This document shows, piece after piece, positions 44,099 to 54,324 of a DNA stretch of 64,000 nt. The DNA is from Akkermansia biwaensis. Its GTDB lineage: Bacteria; Verrucomicrobiota; Verrucomicrobiia; Verrucomicrobiales; Akkermansiaceae. A model generated the notes under the pieces. It saw nothing but the letters and a program-made list of their open reading frames with translations, had not been told where the DNA came from and ran no database searches. Location of the stretch: contig NZ_AP025943.1 of NCBI RefSeq assembly GCF_026072915.1, positions 248,001 to 312,000 of the forward strand, read 5' to 3'. Each line of letters opens with the position of its first letter. Position 1 is the first letter of the stretch. The translations under genes were made by a program, and so were the position numbers.

Positions 44099-47000
44099 CT
44101 AGAAGTTGTAGCGGTAGCCAATGCTTCCGTTGATAGAGCTGGAGCCGCTGCGGATGTCCGCATTCCCGTCCGCAAAGATGACGCTCTGCGTGCCCACCGG
44201 GATGCTCAGGCCCACGCCAACCTGGAAGGCCGTAGCCCCCGCCTTGGCACCGTATACCGGGCGCGTGTAGGAGGGGTCCGCCAGGAAGCCCACATTGGCC
44301 TGCCCGCGGCGGTCGCCCATGTCCTGGGAGACATTCGCCCGTACTTCTCCCAGCGCTTCCCGCCCGAAGAGGTTGGAGCCAAGGAGGCCGGAGAGCCTGG
44401 CGCCCACCGCAACAGCCGCCGTAGTCAGCTTCTGCTCTTCCACCCTCAGACCGGCGTTTCCGGCGGAACCGCTTTCACTGTAACCGTCCATGCGCGTCGT
44501 CACGATGGAGGCGTTGAACAGGGGCTGGAGAATCACGCTCTTGTCTTCATTGAGGGCGATGTCGTACGCCAGTTCATACATGGCGCCGAAGCCGGACCCG
44601 GTCGTGCTGCCGTGGGCCTGGTAGGAGCCCGTGCCGTAGTCCACCGTGCGCGTGAGTTTGGCGTCATTCCAGCCGCCCGTCAGAATCAGCAGGTGGGACC
44701 ACTTGCGGGACTGGTAGCGGGCGAACAGGTTGACGTAGTAGCTGTCCAGGTCTCCGTCCGCCGTATCCGCCGCATTCGCGGTCAGGCTTCCGTAGTTGGC
44801 CGTGAACGCCGCGCCCGCGGTGAGGTGGTCGTTGATATCCACGTCCATGCCCACCGTTCCGCCCCAGGTAGAGAGCTTGTAGCCGCTTTCGTCCCCCTTG
44901 GCGTCCAGCTTGGCGTAAGACCCGGTGCCCTGCATCCACATGTGGAAGTACGGCATGTCTTCATTAATGTACGCGGGATTCACGCCCATCTGCGCCACGC
45001 GGTTGCGTATCCAGCCCATCTGGTCACGCAGGGAGTCCCGCTGGGCAATGCCCAGGCTGGTGACCGTACTGCCCGCGGCGGCGGCCAGCTTGCGTGCCGC
45101 TCCGGAGTAATCCCCGCTGTTCTGGGAGACCAGCACGGAGGTGTACAGGTCGCGCAGGGTGGTTCCCTCCTCCATGTGGTAGCGGGAGTTCCAGAGCAGG
45201 TCAGCCCCGGTGGACGCATTCCGCGTGAGGGAGGAATCACGGAAGATGTTTTCCGTGCGCGCCGTCCCGGTGAGGATGATGGCCGTCATGCTGTCATTGG
45301 TAGCCAGGTGCAGGTTCTCATACAGGGAGCTGAGGATCATGTCCTGAAGGGTGACGTTGTCTCCCAGAGAGACCAGCGCACCGTCCGTCGTCTTGAACAG
45401 TTCCATGTTCAGCGTTTCCGTATTCCCGGTGACCAGGGTGTCCAGGTTGCTCATGACCAGCGTGACTTCTCCCGTTCCGTCACCCAGCGTGATGTTCCCG
45501 CTGGACGTGACGAACGGGTTGCCCAGCCCTTCCACCGTTGTGGAGGAGGTGGTGATGGTCACCGTGCTGTTCCCCGTTACGCTCAGGCCGTCCGTGCCCA
45601 GCGTGAGCTGGGTCTTGGGATCAGACGCGCTGCCGATGTTGAGCGTGCCGCCGTTCACCGTGATGCCCTTGTAAGCCGCCTGCGCCGGATTGCCGCCTTC
45701 CGTCGGCGCTCCGGCCAGGGTCAGCGCGCCGCCGTCGGTCACGTTCAGGTTGTAGCCGGCGTTGCCCGCGCCCTTGATGGTTTGTACGCTGCCGTTTCCG
45801 GATTTGAAGTTGAGCGTTCCGGAAGCCCCGTCCAGCGTACCGGTAAAGGTATGGGAGGTGGAGGAGTCCACCGTCATTTCCGCACCGCTCAGCTTCAGGG
45901 CGCCTCCGCCCGTCAGGCCGGAAACCGTGTTCACGGAGCCGGCCGCGGTGGACAGCGCGGAACCTTCCCGGATGTCCAGCAGAACGCCGTCCAGGGAGGA
46001 GCCGTTGCCCAGCGTCAGGGAGGAGTCCGTTCCGTCCCCGCCCAGGGTCAGCGTGCCGTCCCCGGAGATGGTCACGTCCGTCACATGGCTGCCGGCCTGC
46101 TGTCCGGTGACCACGAGCTGGGCGCCTTTACCCAGATCCAGGGTGCCGCCGCCCGTGCCGGAGGCCAGGTTTTCCACCGTCGTCACGCGGGAAGCGCCGT
46201 CATTCCTGCCGCCCAGCGTAATGTCTCCGCCCGCGAGTTCCAGCGTGGTGAGGCTGTTGCCCGTGCCGTTCAGGACAATGTTCCCTTCCGTGGAGCTCAG
46301 CTTGGAGTCATTCCCCGTGAAGCTGCCTTCCACCGTAAGGGTTTCAGCACCTTTCTTGATGAAGTCCACATGGTCGCCGCTGATGGTGCCGCCGTAGCTG
46401 TTGCTGCCGGCGTCCACGTTCTGGATCAGGTCCACCACGGCATGGTTGGCCGCCGCATCCGCCGCCGTATTCGTCACCACCAGGGCGCCGTTGCTGCCGA
46501 TCAGGTTGCTGACTTTCAGGCCGTCTCCGTTCCGGGAGGCGTCCGGGGCTCCGTCCAGGCTTATATTAAGCGTGGTTCCGTTGATGCCCACGGCCTTGTA
46601 GGGGTCTAGGGCGGCGTAGTCGGTGATGTTGGGGTTGTCGGAATTGGGGGTGGTATCCACCAGGTAGACTAGGTCCGTATTGCCGCTGACCATCAGCGTT
46701 CCGTCCGCACCCAGGACTTCCGTCACCGCATAACCCAGGGAGGCCAGCAGCGGGGAGAAGCTGATCTGCTTGTAATTGTCCACCGTCAGCGTTCCCGTGG
46801 TCAGCACCAGTCCCACGCCGTCCGCGGAATCCCGGTTGGCGGAAAGCAGGTCCAGAACGCCCTGGTTGCTGAGGTTGATGGTCGTGGTGGCGGCGGAGAG
46901 CGTCAGGCTGTCCGCGTCAATGACGCCCTGCCCGGTTGCTCCGCCCGCGGTCAGGCTGCCGCTGTCCAGCTTGAGCGTTACCGTTTTGCCCGTCATGTCC

Positions 47001-50000
47001 AGAGGACCGGAAACTCCGGTAAGCCGGGAGAAGTCCTCCATGACGATGGAACTGACGAGGCTGCCGGACAAGCCGCCCAGATTGATGGTGTTCAAGGCGC
47101 CCTGCGTTCCGGCGGAGGCCGCCACTTCCACGTTTCCGGCGGTTTTGGCGCCCGCGTTTGCCAGGCTGCCCTTCGTGATCAGGATGACGTTGGCTGCATT
47201 CTGGGAGGCCAGGTCCAGAACGCCGTTGTTGATGGTGACCCGCCCGGACCCCAGGGAGTCAGCCCCCGCCAGAGTGACGGTGCCCGTTCCGGAAAGGGTG
47301 GTGGACCCGGTAAATCCGGTATTGCCAGCCGCCAGCGTTATATTCCCGGTGGTGTCAATGACCAGGGCACCGGCTCCGGAGAGGGCTCCCGCCCAGGAGC
47401 TTCCGTCACCCAGCCGCGCCGTAGCGCCGCCTGCAATGGAGAGGGTGCCCAGGAAGGTGTTCGCTCCCATGAGTTCCAGCGTTCCGGCGTTCACGGATAC
47501 CGTGCCGCCGGCCGTGCCGCTGATGACGCCGCCATAGGAGAAGTCACGGGCAAAGGCCAGCGTGGAGTTGTTCTGGATGTCTATGCTGTCCCCCAGCTTG
47601 GTCACATTGGCGGAGTTCACCGTGACCGTGCCGCGGTGCACCTTGAGCTGGCCGTCCAGGTTGACGCTGCCCGTCAGGGTGATGTTGCCCGCGCCCTGGG
47701 TGGAGAACGCCGTGCCGCTCAAATCGCCGCTGAGGGTGAAGTCCTTGGTGGCAAAAATCTGGTTGCCCGTAAAGACAATGTCATTGGCAAAGGTTCCCCC
47801 GGCCGTCCCGTTCCACTCCGTACGGACATTGGAGTCCGCCAGGTTCACGGTGCCGTCCGTTCCCATGGTCACGTTGTTCAACTGGAAGTACCCGGCTGTC
47901 ACGGACAGGGTTCCCTGGAATTCCGTGCTCATGTTCAGGACATTGGCTCCGTAGTTGGTTCCCAGCCCCACGGAAATGGTACCGGTCCCGGAGGCGTTCA
48001 GGTTGAGCGCCGTGTTGTCATTGGCGCCGCTGACCGTCAGCACGGAGCCGGAGGCCAGCTCCACGGTTTTTCCGTTGGCCAGGGCCTTGGCGGCGGTAGC
48101 CGTCACGTTTTCACCCAGGATGAGGGAGCCGTCCGTCCACGTCATGTTATCCGCGGTGAATGCCGTGGCAAAGGCGCCGGAAGCCAGATTGAGGCTGCCG
48201 CCCTGCAGGTTGATCATGCCCATGCCCGGCTGGACGTCCGCCGTTGCCAGCGTGAGCGTGCCGCCCGTAACGGTGACGGCTCCGGAACCCAGGGAATTGG
48301 CGACCTGGGCCACCAGTTCGCCCTGCTGGATGGAGATGGCTCCCGCCCAGCCCGTGTTGTCCAGATTCAGGGTCAGCTTGCCTTCGCCGCGCTTGGTCAG
48401 CGTGCCCTGGGCAATTTTCCCGGTGCCGTCCGAGGCGAAGACATAGTCGCTGCCCGCGGCGTTGTTCACCGTGATGGAGGCCGGATTCACCGCCCCGGAC
48501 AAGGTAACGGTACCGGCACCGGAGCTGTTGAAGACCAGGTTCTGCCCGGCGGCCGTATCCGCAGAGCCGTCAATGCCCCACTGGGCGCCCGTGTTCGTGT
48601 CGCTCCAGGTCATGCCTTCCGTTCCCTGCCAGATCCACACGTCCCCGGCGGAAGTCACCACCAGCTTGAGGGTGGTGCCCGTCTGGACCAGTTCGTAAAT
48701 CAGCGTTTCGTCTCCGGTGTATCCGGCCCAGTTGAAGATGGCGCTTCCGGCATCAAGCCCGCTTGCCGCGGAGATGAGCGTGTATTCCCCGGCTTCCGTA
48801 ATCCCTTCAAGGCCGTTCAGGGTGAGGGTGAAGGTTCCGGCGCCGAAGGCTCCGCCCACCCCCATGGAGGAACTGATGTCCATCGTCAGGGTGGAGCTGT
48901 TCGCCAGATTCAGCGCGCCGGCGGTAGTCATGCGGGTGTTGGCGGCCATCGTGATATTCCCCAGAGCGGTGGCTCCGGTGGAAGTCAGGGCCAGCGCTCC
49001 TCCGCGGATGTCCGTGAGCCCGGTATAACTGACCGTACCGCCCAGCGTCAGCGTTTCATCGCTGACCTTGGTCAGGGACAGGACTCCGGTTGTGTCATAG
49101 GAGATGGTGGTGGCTCCGTAGGCAATGGCAACGCCCTGGTCCGTGATCGTTCCGTTGTACGTGCCGGAACCCACCGTCAGCGTGCGTGCGCCGCCCACGG
49201 CGCCCACCTGGGAGTTGGCCGTGCCGTCCAGGGAGGCGATTTCAATATCCCCCAGCACGCGCATGAAGGCGAATCCCGTGGTGTCCGTGCCGGACGTAAG
49301 GGTCACCCCGCCCTGCGCCATGGAGGTGCGCATGTCAAGCCCCGTGCTGTACCCGTTGGAGGCGTTCATGGTGATCATGCCGGTAAATCCGGAGGCGTCG
49401 CCGCCGATGATGAGCTTGCCGTTGGAATTGTACTTGTTGTCGCCCGCTCCGCGGCTGTAAGTGAGACTGCCGGCGCCGGTGAGCGTTCCGGTGAAGCCCA
49501 TTTCCTTGGCCCAGCTCGCTATGCCGGTAACTGTCACATTCCCGTTGACGGTAACGTTTCCGGTAAAATTGTATTGATAATTGGTGGCGTTTGCCTGGGA
49601 AGCGTCATTCCATCTCAGGGAGACGGAATCCGAAGCGGAAGTTCCCAACACCAGGTCGGAGCCGATCACATGGTGGGAATTGCTTCTGCCGCTGATGTTC
49701 AGCATTGTCCCGTCATGGAGCGTGACGGAGGAACCGGCTGATCCCCAGTTGATGGAAGCTGTATTATCCCCCACCTGAAGGTTGCCTTCCTGCACCAGAA
49801 TGTGGCCGGAATTGGACCCCGTCAGTTTCAGGAGCCCCGTACCGGTTTTCCGGACGGTCCCGGCTCCGGTGATGGCATTGCCGAAAACGATGTCTGACGG
49901 AGTTGCCAGGGTAATGAAAGAATTGGCGTCCGGTGAGAGAGAGAACACCGGGTTGGTCACGGCGCCCAAATCCACCGTAACCGTCGCGCCGTTGGCCGCT

Positions 50001-53000
50001 CCCAGGAAGGAACCGGCCCCCCAGGTAATACCTGTGGCAGGCAGGGCCGTATCATAACTGAACGCCAGAACGCCCTGCGACACGGCGACGGTGGTTCCCG
50101 TGCCGAGTATGGAAGCGGAACCGAGGACCAGCGTCCCGGCGCCTTCCTTGGTAATGACCGTATTGGCGATTCCTCCGGTTCCCGTCAGTTCGTAACGGGT
50201 GGTGGAGTTACGGACCAGCATGGAGCCGGGGGAAACTTCGGAATCAAGTTGCACCACGGAGGCGGCCACTCCGGCCTGGTCTGCAAAGGAAACCGCCAGA
50301 CCGTCCGCATACGTGGCGGGAGCGCCGCCGTTCGTCCAAATGTTTTCCGCGCTCCAGACTCCGTTTTCCCCGCCCGCCCATAACAGAAGGGTTTCCGCCG
50401 TATAAACCAGATCCCTGCCGTTGGCGGAAACGGCAATGGTTCCCGCCACGCCGTCTGCAAAGGTAGCCTTGATGGAGGAGATGTTGGTCAACCTGGTGGT
50501 GGAAAGAACGGACATGCCGTCTGTCAAGGCTCCGAATCCGGTGAGATCCAGGTTCAGTTCCCCTTCCGCGGAAAGGGAGAAGGCGCCGTTCACGTTGATC
50601 CCCGTTCCGGCTCCTCCAGCCAGTGCCAGCGTGCTGGCGCTGTCCACGTTCAAGCTTCCCGTAAAAAAGGAATTCTGGAACATGGTCACGATGTCGAAGC
50701 CGGTAATGACCGTATTGGAGAAGGAGATGGCCTGGTCAGCCGTGCTGCCGTAACCGCCCAGCAGCAAGGAGGAGGAGCCTCCCACCGTGCCGCCTTCCGT
50801 CACCCCCAGCGTGCTCCCCGTACGAAACTCGGCTTTTTTGACGGTCAGGGTGGCGTTCCCGCTTACGGTGGAATTTGCTCCGCCGCCGCCAGCATACAGG
50901 GCTCCCGTGTAGGCGCCGCCATCCAGCGTCAGGCTGGAATTGCCCCTGACGGAGGAAGTTCCGGCGGTGCCGTAGCCGCCTCCGTAAATAGCCCCGGTGA
51001 AGACGGCGGCGCTGGCGGCGGTAATGCTGACGCTGGAGTCTCCGTTAATTGTATAGGTTCCGGAACCGCCCGAATAGGAACCGCCCACGATGCTCTTGAC
51101 AAAATTGCCGGAGGCCGTCCCCAGGTCAATCGTCACATTAGTGCTGCCGGTGATGGCGGCGCTGGAAGTATTATTGGTTTCATAAGCGCTGCCGCCTATG
51201 ATGAAGCCCCTGACCACGGAATTAAGCGAGACGGTTTCATCCGTGACGCTCTGCATGCTGCGCACCACGACGTATGTGCTGCCGTCAATGTTATTGGTCG
51301 AGTTGTGGGCCGCCGTGCCCCCGCCTATCAAACTGCCCTTGATCACGGCGTTGCCGCCGACGGACACGTACACATCACCCGTGATTCCGGCCGCCTGGCC
51401 GTCCTTGTAATTGCCGCCTACCACCCAGTTGACGGAAGTATCTCCCTGGATCTGGGTATGGACGTCGCCCGTGATGTCCCATTTTCCGGAACCGCTCCAG
51501 TTGTTGGCATAACTGCCGCCAATAATCAGGCTATAGTTGCCCCCCAGCACATCCGTCCAGATGTCGGTGGTAATCGCCGTGGCCGTGGCGTTGGTCGCGG
51601 CATCGTAATAACCGCCTGCCAGAGTCACTCCCGTCAGGTCGCCCGTTCCGGTCACGGCGTTCACGGAGCCGAACCCTTCCTGCATGGAGGAGGCGCGGAT
51701 GTTGTACAAGGCCAGCGTCTGCTGGTCCGCCAGCGTGCCGGCGGCGGAGGCGGGAGCGTTTTCCAGGCCCCAGACGGAGTCCCAGACGGTGTCGTACGCG
51801 CCGGAGCCCGTAAACGTGATGACCGTTTTTCCGTCCACGGTGCTGATGGTGTACAGGGAGGCGTCAATGTCCGCCAGCGTGAAGCCGGTCCCCAGGTCCA
51901 CGCCCAGGTTGTAAGAGGTGTTCACCAGCGCTTCGGAACCGAACAGGTCCTGGAATTCCTGGAAACCGGAGAAATCAATCAGGCCGGAAGTCAGCGTCAC
52001 GTTCTGAAGTACGGTACCCACGTTGTCCATGGAGGTGTAGTACAGGCGGCCTCCGTCCACGGTGACATCGCCCGTAATCGTCCCCGTGCCGTTGGCGAGA
52101 ATGCCCATCGTTTCCCCCACCATGACGGCGTTCTGGAAATTCATGGTCCCTGCGGAGGCGGAGATAGTTCCGTTCCCCGTCAGCCCAGTCACGTTCATGG
52201 TTCCGGCGCCCGCATCCAGCCTGCCCCCCGCAAGGACGGCATTAATGTCGCCGGCCTTGGAAAGCACGGCGCCGGAGTTGACGGTGTAGGTTCCCGTAAG
52301 CGCCACGTTCTCGGAAAGGTGTACCCAGCCTGACTGGGCGACGAAGTTGCCAGCCCCGGTGATGGAGTTGTCAATGACGTCCGCCGCCTCTCCTGCGGTG
52401 CCATAATACGTAAGGTACTGGTTGCCGGAGGAGGTAGTCACGGCGGCGGTGCCCAGGGAACCGGAAGCATTGATGCCCAGGGAGGTGGAATTGCGCGTGA
52501 TGGCGATCGTCCCGCCGATCTGGTTTTCCGTGCCGGCCAGGGTGTAATAAGTGTATTCGCTATCAGCCCCACTGATGGAAAAACCGGAGACTGCCGTAAG
52601 CACGCCCGTGAATTTGATATTCTTGCCGTACTGGGTGGTCAGATTTACTCCGGTGCCGAACGTCGTTGTCCCGGAGAAAGTAAAACCGTCCCCATTGATG
52701 GAAGCGGCATCATAATTATAGTATCCGGTGACGGCCGGGCCATCCTGAACGGTCAGCGTCGTGCCGTCCCCCATGACCAGCTTTTGGGACCAGTTGACAT
52801 TGCCGGAAAACAGGGAAAGTGTGCCGCTGCTGATTTTAAGGGTGGCATCCGCGGAGGCGGCGGGAGTCAGGGCCACGGTCTTGTCGGAATTGCCCAGGGT
52901 GAACGTGCCCCCACCCGTGTAATCAACCGTCACGGTACCACCAAAGCTGCCGCCGTAGGAGGAAGAGTCCCCGGTAATGGTCAGCGTGGTCCCCTCCCCG

Positions 53001-53554
53001 GTAATCAGGGCGGCGGTATTGTTATGCTCCAGCTTGCTGATGGAGGTATTCACGCCCGCTTTCAGCACGGAGGCGCCGGTGGCATAACCATGACCGCCCA
53101 ACCTGATCGTGGCATACTGGGCCGCAAGCGCATGGTTGAGATTCAGGAAGTTGTTCTGCGTTCCCGCCGTTGTGTTGGAGAAGAGGGAAATAACTCCATT
53201 AAAGGTACCTGGACCATTCAGGTTCAGGGTGGAAAGGTTAACGCCTCCGTTGGCGACACGGTTTACCGTTAACACGGCTTCCGGGGCGTCCCCATTCAGG
53301 TTCGTGATCGTGGCTGTGCCGGCGCCGGCAAAATTCAAGGTGGTGGAAGCCGTAACCGTGCCGACGTCATAGGTGGAAGTCCCCCCTGCCGCCACATTCA
53401 CCTGCGTTCCATTGAAAGTAACATCCGCCGCATGGGAGAGCGACATAGTTGCCAAAATACCGGAAAATCCTACAAAAGTGGCGGTTCCAAGTGTTACTCC
53501 GGAAAAGGTGGTCATCAGGGCGGCTAACAAATTCAACGGCAGGTGTAATTTCAT
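44099..53554 (-). CDS. Giant autotransporter (type V secretion) with passenger beta-strand repeats
   Basis: 3151 residues. An extended signal region (MKLHLPLNLLAALMTTFSG to SLSHAADV) is followed by a very long Gly/Thr/Ser/Asn-rich passenger. Its strands repeat in the style of autotransporter-associated beta repeats, for example LTKRGEGKLTLNLDNTGWAG, or GAGTVRKTGTGLLKLTGSNS; these predict a right-handed beta-helix. The last 290 residues or so are a 12-stranded beta-barrel (HMWMQGTGSYAKLDAKGDES, later SINGSIGYRYNF), ending in Phe as outer-membrane proteins do for the BAM complex. It is a likely adhesin or surface filament; no enzymatic domain was seen in the passenger. A candidate invertible promoter lies upstream (53642-53830). 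The start at 53554 has no clear Shine-Dalgarno. Confidence 0.9.
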   Translation of the reverse strand: MKLHLPLNLLAALMTTFSGVTLGTATFVGFSGILATMSLSHAADVTFNGTQVNVAAGGTSTYDVGTVTASTTLNFAGAGTATITNLNGDAPEAVLTVNRVANGGVNLSTLNLNGPGTFNGVISLFSNTTAGTQNNFLNLNHALAAQYATIRLGGHGYATGASVLKAGVNTSISKLEHNNTAALITGEGTTLTITGDSSSYGGSFGGTVTVDYTGGGTFTLGNSDKTVALTPAASADATLKISSGTLSLFSGNVNWSQKLVMGDGTTLTVQDGPAVTGYYNYDAASINGDGFTFSGTTTFGTGVNLTTQYGKNIKFTGVLTAVSGFSISGADSEYTYYTLAGTENQIGGTIAITRNSTSLGINASGSLGTAAVTTSSGNQYLTYYGTAGEAADVIDNSITGAGNFVAQSGWVHLSENVALTGTYTVNSGAVLSKAGDINAVLAGGRLDAGAGTMNVTGLTGNGTISASAGTMNFQNAVMVGETMGILANGTGTITGDVTVDGGRLYYTSMDNVGTVLQNVTLTSGLIDFSGFQEFQDLFGSEALVNTSYNLGVDLGTGFTLADIDASLYTISTVDGKTVITFTGSGAYDTVWDSVWGLENAPASAAGTLADQQTLALYNIRASSMQEGFGSVNAVTGTGDLTGVTLAGGYYDAATNATATAITTDIWTDVLGGNYSLIIGGSYANNWSGSGKWDITGDVHTQIQGDTSVNWVVGGNYKDGQAAGITGDVYVSVGGNAVIKGSLIGGGTAAHNSTNNIDGSTYVVVRSMQSVTDETVSLNSVVRGFIIGGSAYETNNTSSAAITGSTNVTIDLGTASGNFVKSIVGGSYSGGSGTYTINGDSSVSITAASAAVFTGAIYGGGYGTAGTSSVRGNSSLTLDGGAYTGALYAGGGGANSTVSGNATLTVKKAEFRTGSTLGVTEGGTVGGSSSLLLGGYGSTADQAISFSNTVITGFDIVTMFQNSFFTGSLNVDSASTLALAGGAGTGINVNGAFSLSAEGELNLDLTGFGALTDGMSVLSTTRLTNISSIKATFADGVAGTIAVSANGRDLVYTAETLLLWAGGENGVWSAENIWTNGGAPATYADGLAVSFADQAGVAASVVQLDSEVSPGSMLVRNSTTRYELTGTGGIANTVITKEGAGTLVLGSASILGTGTTVAVSQGVLAFSYDTALPATGITWGAGSFLGAANGATVTVDLGAVTNPVFSLSPDANSFITLATPSDIVFGNAITGAGTVRKTGTGLLKLTGSNSGHILVQEGNLQVGDNTASINWGSAGSSVTLHDGTMLNISGRSNSHHVIGSDLVLGTSASDSVSLRWNDASQANATNYQYNFTGNVTVNGNVTVTGIASWAKEMGFTGTLTGAGSLTYSRGAGDNKYNSNGKLIIGGDASGFTGMITMNASNGYSTGLDMRTSMAQGGVTLTSGTDTTGFAFMRVLGDIEIASLDGTANSQVGAVGGARTLTVGSGTYNGTITDQGVAIAYGATTISYDTTGVLSLTKVSDETLTLGGTVSYTGLTDIRGGALALTSTGATALGNITMAANTRMTTAGALNLANSSTLTMDISSSMGVGGAFGAGTFTLTLNGLEGITEAGEYTLISAASGLDAGSAIFNWAGYTGDETLIYELVQTGTTLKLVVTSAGDVWIWQGTEGMTWSDTNTGAQWGIDGSADTAAGQNLVFNSSGAGTVTLSGAVNPASITVNNAAGSDYVFASDGTGKIAQGTLTKRGEGKLTLNLDNTGWAGAISIQQGELVAQVANSLGSGAVTVTGGTLTLATADVQPGMGMINLQGGSLNLASGAFATAFTADNMTWTDGSLILGENVTATAAKALANGKTVELASGSVLTVSGANDNTALNLNASGTGTISVGLGTNYGANVLNMSTEFQGTLSVTAGYFQLNNVTMGTDGTVNLADSNVRTEWNGTAGGTFANDIVFTGNQIFATKDFTLSGDLSGTAFSTQGAGNITLTGSVNLDGQLKVHRGTVTVNSANVTKLGDSIDIQNNSTLAFARDFSYGGVISGTAGGTVSVNAGTLELMGANTFLGTLSIAGGATARLGDGSSWAGALSGAGALVIDTTGNITLAAGNTGFTGSTTLSGTGTVTLAGADSLGSGRVTINNGVLDLASQNAANVILITKGSLANAGAKTAGNVEVAASAGTQGALNTINLGGLSGSLVSSIVMEDFSRLTGVSGPLDMTGKTVTLKLDSGSLTAGGATGQGVIDADSLTLSAATTTINLSNQGVLDLLSANRDSADGVGLVLTTGTLTVDNYKQISFSPLLASLGYAVTEVLGADGTLMVSGNTDLVYLVDTTPNSDNPNITDYAALDPYKAVGINGTTLNISLDGAPDASRNGDGLKVSNLIGSNGALVVTNTAADAAANHAVVDLIQNVDAGSNSYGGTISGDHVDFIKKGAETLTVEGSFTGNDSKLSSTEGNIVLNGTGNSLTTLELAGGDITLGGRNDGASRVTTVENLASGTGGGTLDLGKGAQLVVTGQQAGSHVTDVTISGDGTLTLGGDGTDSSLTLGNGSSLDGVLLDIREGSALSTAAGSVNTVSGLTGGGALKLSGAEMTVDSSTSHTFTGTLDGASGTLNFKSGNGSVQTIKGAGNAGYNLNVTDGGALTLAGAPTEGGNPAQAAYKGITVNGGTLNIGSASDPKTQLTLGTDGLSVTGNSTVTITTSSTTVEGLGNPFVTSSGNITLGDGTGEVTLVMSNLDTLVTGNTETLNMELFKTTDGALVSLGDNVTLQDMILSSLYENLHLATNDSMTAIILTGTARTENIFRDSSLTRNASTGADLLWNSRYHMEEGTTLRDLYTSVLVSQNSGDYSGAARKLAAAAGSTVTSLGIAQRDSLRDQMGWIRNRVAQMGVNPAYINEDMPYFHMWMQGTGSYAKLDAKGDESGYKLSTWGGTVGMDVDINDHLTAGAAFTANYGSLTANAADTADGDLDSYYVNLFARYQSRKWSHLLILTGGWNDAKLTRTVDYGTGSYQAHGSTTGSGFGAMYELAYDIALNEDKSVILQPLFNASIVTTRMDGYSESGSAGNAGLRVEEQKLTTAAVAVGARLSGLLGSNLFGREALGEVRANVSQDMGDRRGQANVGFLADPSYTRPVYGAKAGATAFQVGVGLSIPVGTQSVIFADGNADIRSGSSSINGSIGYRYNF

Positions 53555-53641
53555 GTATCTTTTGACAGTTAATGTTTTATTTAAACAGGAAGAAACTTCC
53601 TCTTAACTTGGTAAGGCAAATATGATCATGGTGACCATACA

Positions 53642-53830
53642 GGATTAGCAATCCGTCGTCAAAGGAAAAGTATCAATCACAAGAGTTTTCTATAAAAAAG
53701 AAAAAACAGTCGAAGGTGTTTTTCTCCGGTTTTAATGGCAAGAAATCTTTAATACATCTCATAAACTATTAAATATGATTAGTTTCCTTCTGCGGCAAAA
53801 GATGAAAGAAATACGACGGATTGCTAATCC
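53642..53830. repeat. Paired inverted repeat, element A (candidate invertible promoter)
   Basis: GGATTAGCAATCCGTCGT (53642-53659) and its exact inverted copy ACGACGGATTGCTAATCC (53813-53830) flank 153 bp. The core of each arm is GGATT-NNN-AATCC, with AGC on one side and GCT on the other. The proximal arm is 88 bp from the autotransporter ATG. Confidence 0.75.
53770..53798 (-). promoter_or_regulatory. Candidate promoter inside element A, reading toward the autotransporter
   Basis: TTGCCG (53798-53793) and TATTTA (53775-53770) on the minus strand with a 17-bp spacer. If right, the present orientation is the ON state. Confidence 0.35.
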
Positions 53831-54265
53831 GTTCTGCAAACCCAAAAAGTAATAAGTACAATAAGTCATTATTAATCAATTCTTTCTGAACCTAAAGAAA
53901 GTTTCTTTATCTCCCAATCCATGTTTTTACAGGGAATAACGGCATTCCAGCTTCCGAAAAAGCAGGTAGAAAAGACAACTCTGGAAACAGCATGAGAATA
54001 TTCCTATTTTTTATGAATTTCAGGAAAAACAGGTAAATAAAAAACGCTGCGTGCCGCAGTATTTGGAAGGATGATTAAAAATGAAAGGGAATGCCAATCC
54101 ATCAACACTCATGCACTACTCGGAAGCTCCGTCAATATCCGGGAATGATTTTCTGGAACAAATCACTCCCCACCCCATACAACCGGCCATTCTGAAAAAG
54201 TCCGGATCAGCCGTTTTTTAAAAGATCGAACGCGGGTTCAGGTATCCCTTCCGTCTTTCGGAAGC

Positions 54266-54309
54266 AAAAAGGGGCCGCCCCACCCTTGCATGGTGGAACG
54301 GCCCCTTTA
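54266..54309 (-). terminator. Rho-independent terminator of the trp operon
   Basis: Stem AAAGGGGCCG / CGGCCCCTTT with an inner loop that pairs in part (CCACC / GGTGG). On the minus strand a TTTTT run follows. It lies 16 bp after the trpA stop. Confidence 0.9.
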
Positions 54310-54324
54310 TATACTGAAAATGGA

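Larger units (their letters stand above)
53555..54265. other. Intergenic stretch upstream of the autotransporter
   Basis: 711 bp without a gene. It holds element A (53642-53830) and a minus-strand hairpin CTGCG-GCA-CGCAG followed by CGTTTTTT (54040-54059), which could be a second terminator between the trp operon and the autotransporter. The rest is AT-rich with nothing else recognised. Confidence 0.5.

Noticed and set aside
44000-46609. Long plus-strand open frame of 869 codons inside the autotransporter gene
   Set aside because: It mirrors the repetitive GC-rich antisense strand; the translation is Arg/Gly/His/Val-rich with no fold, and the minus-strand gene is clearly real.
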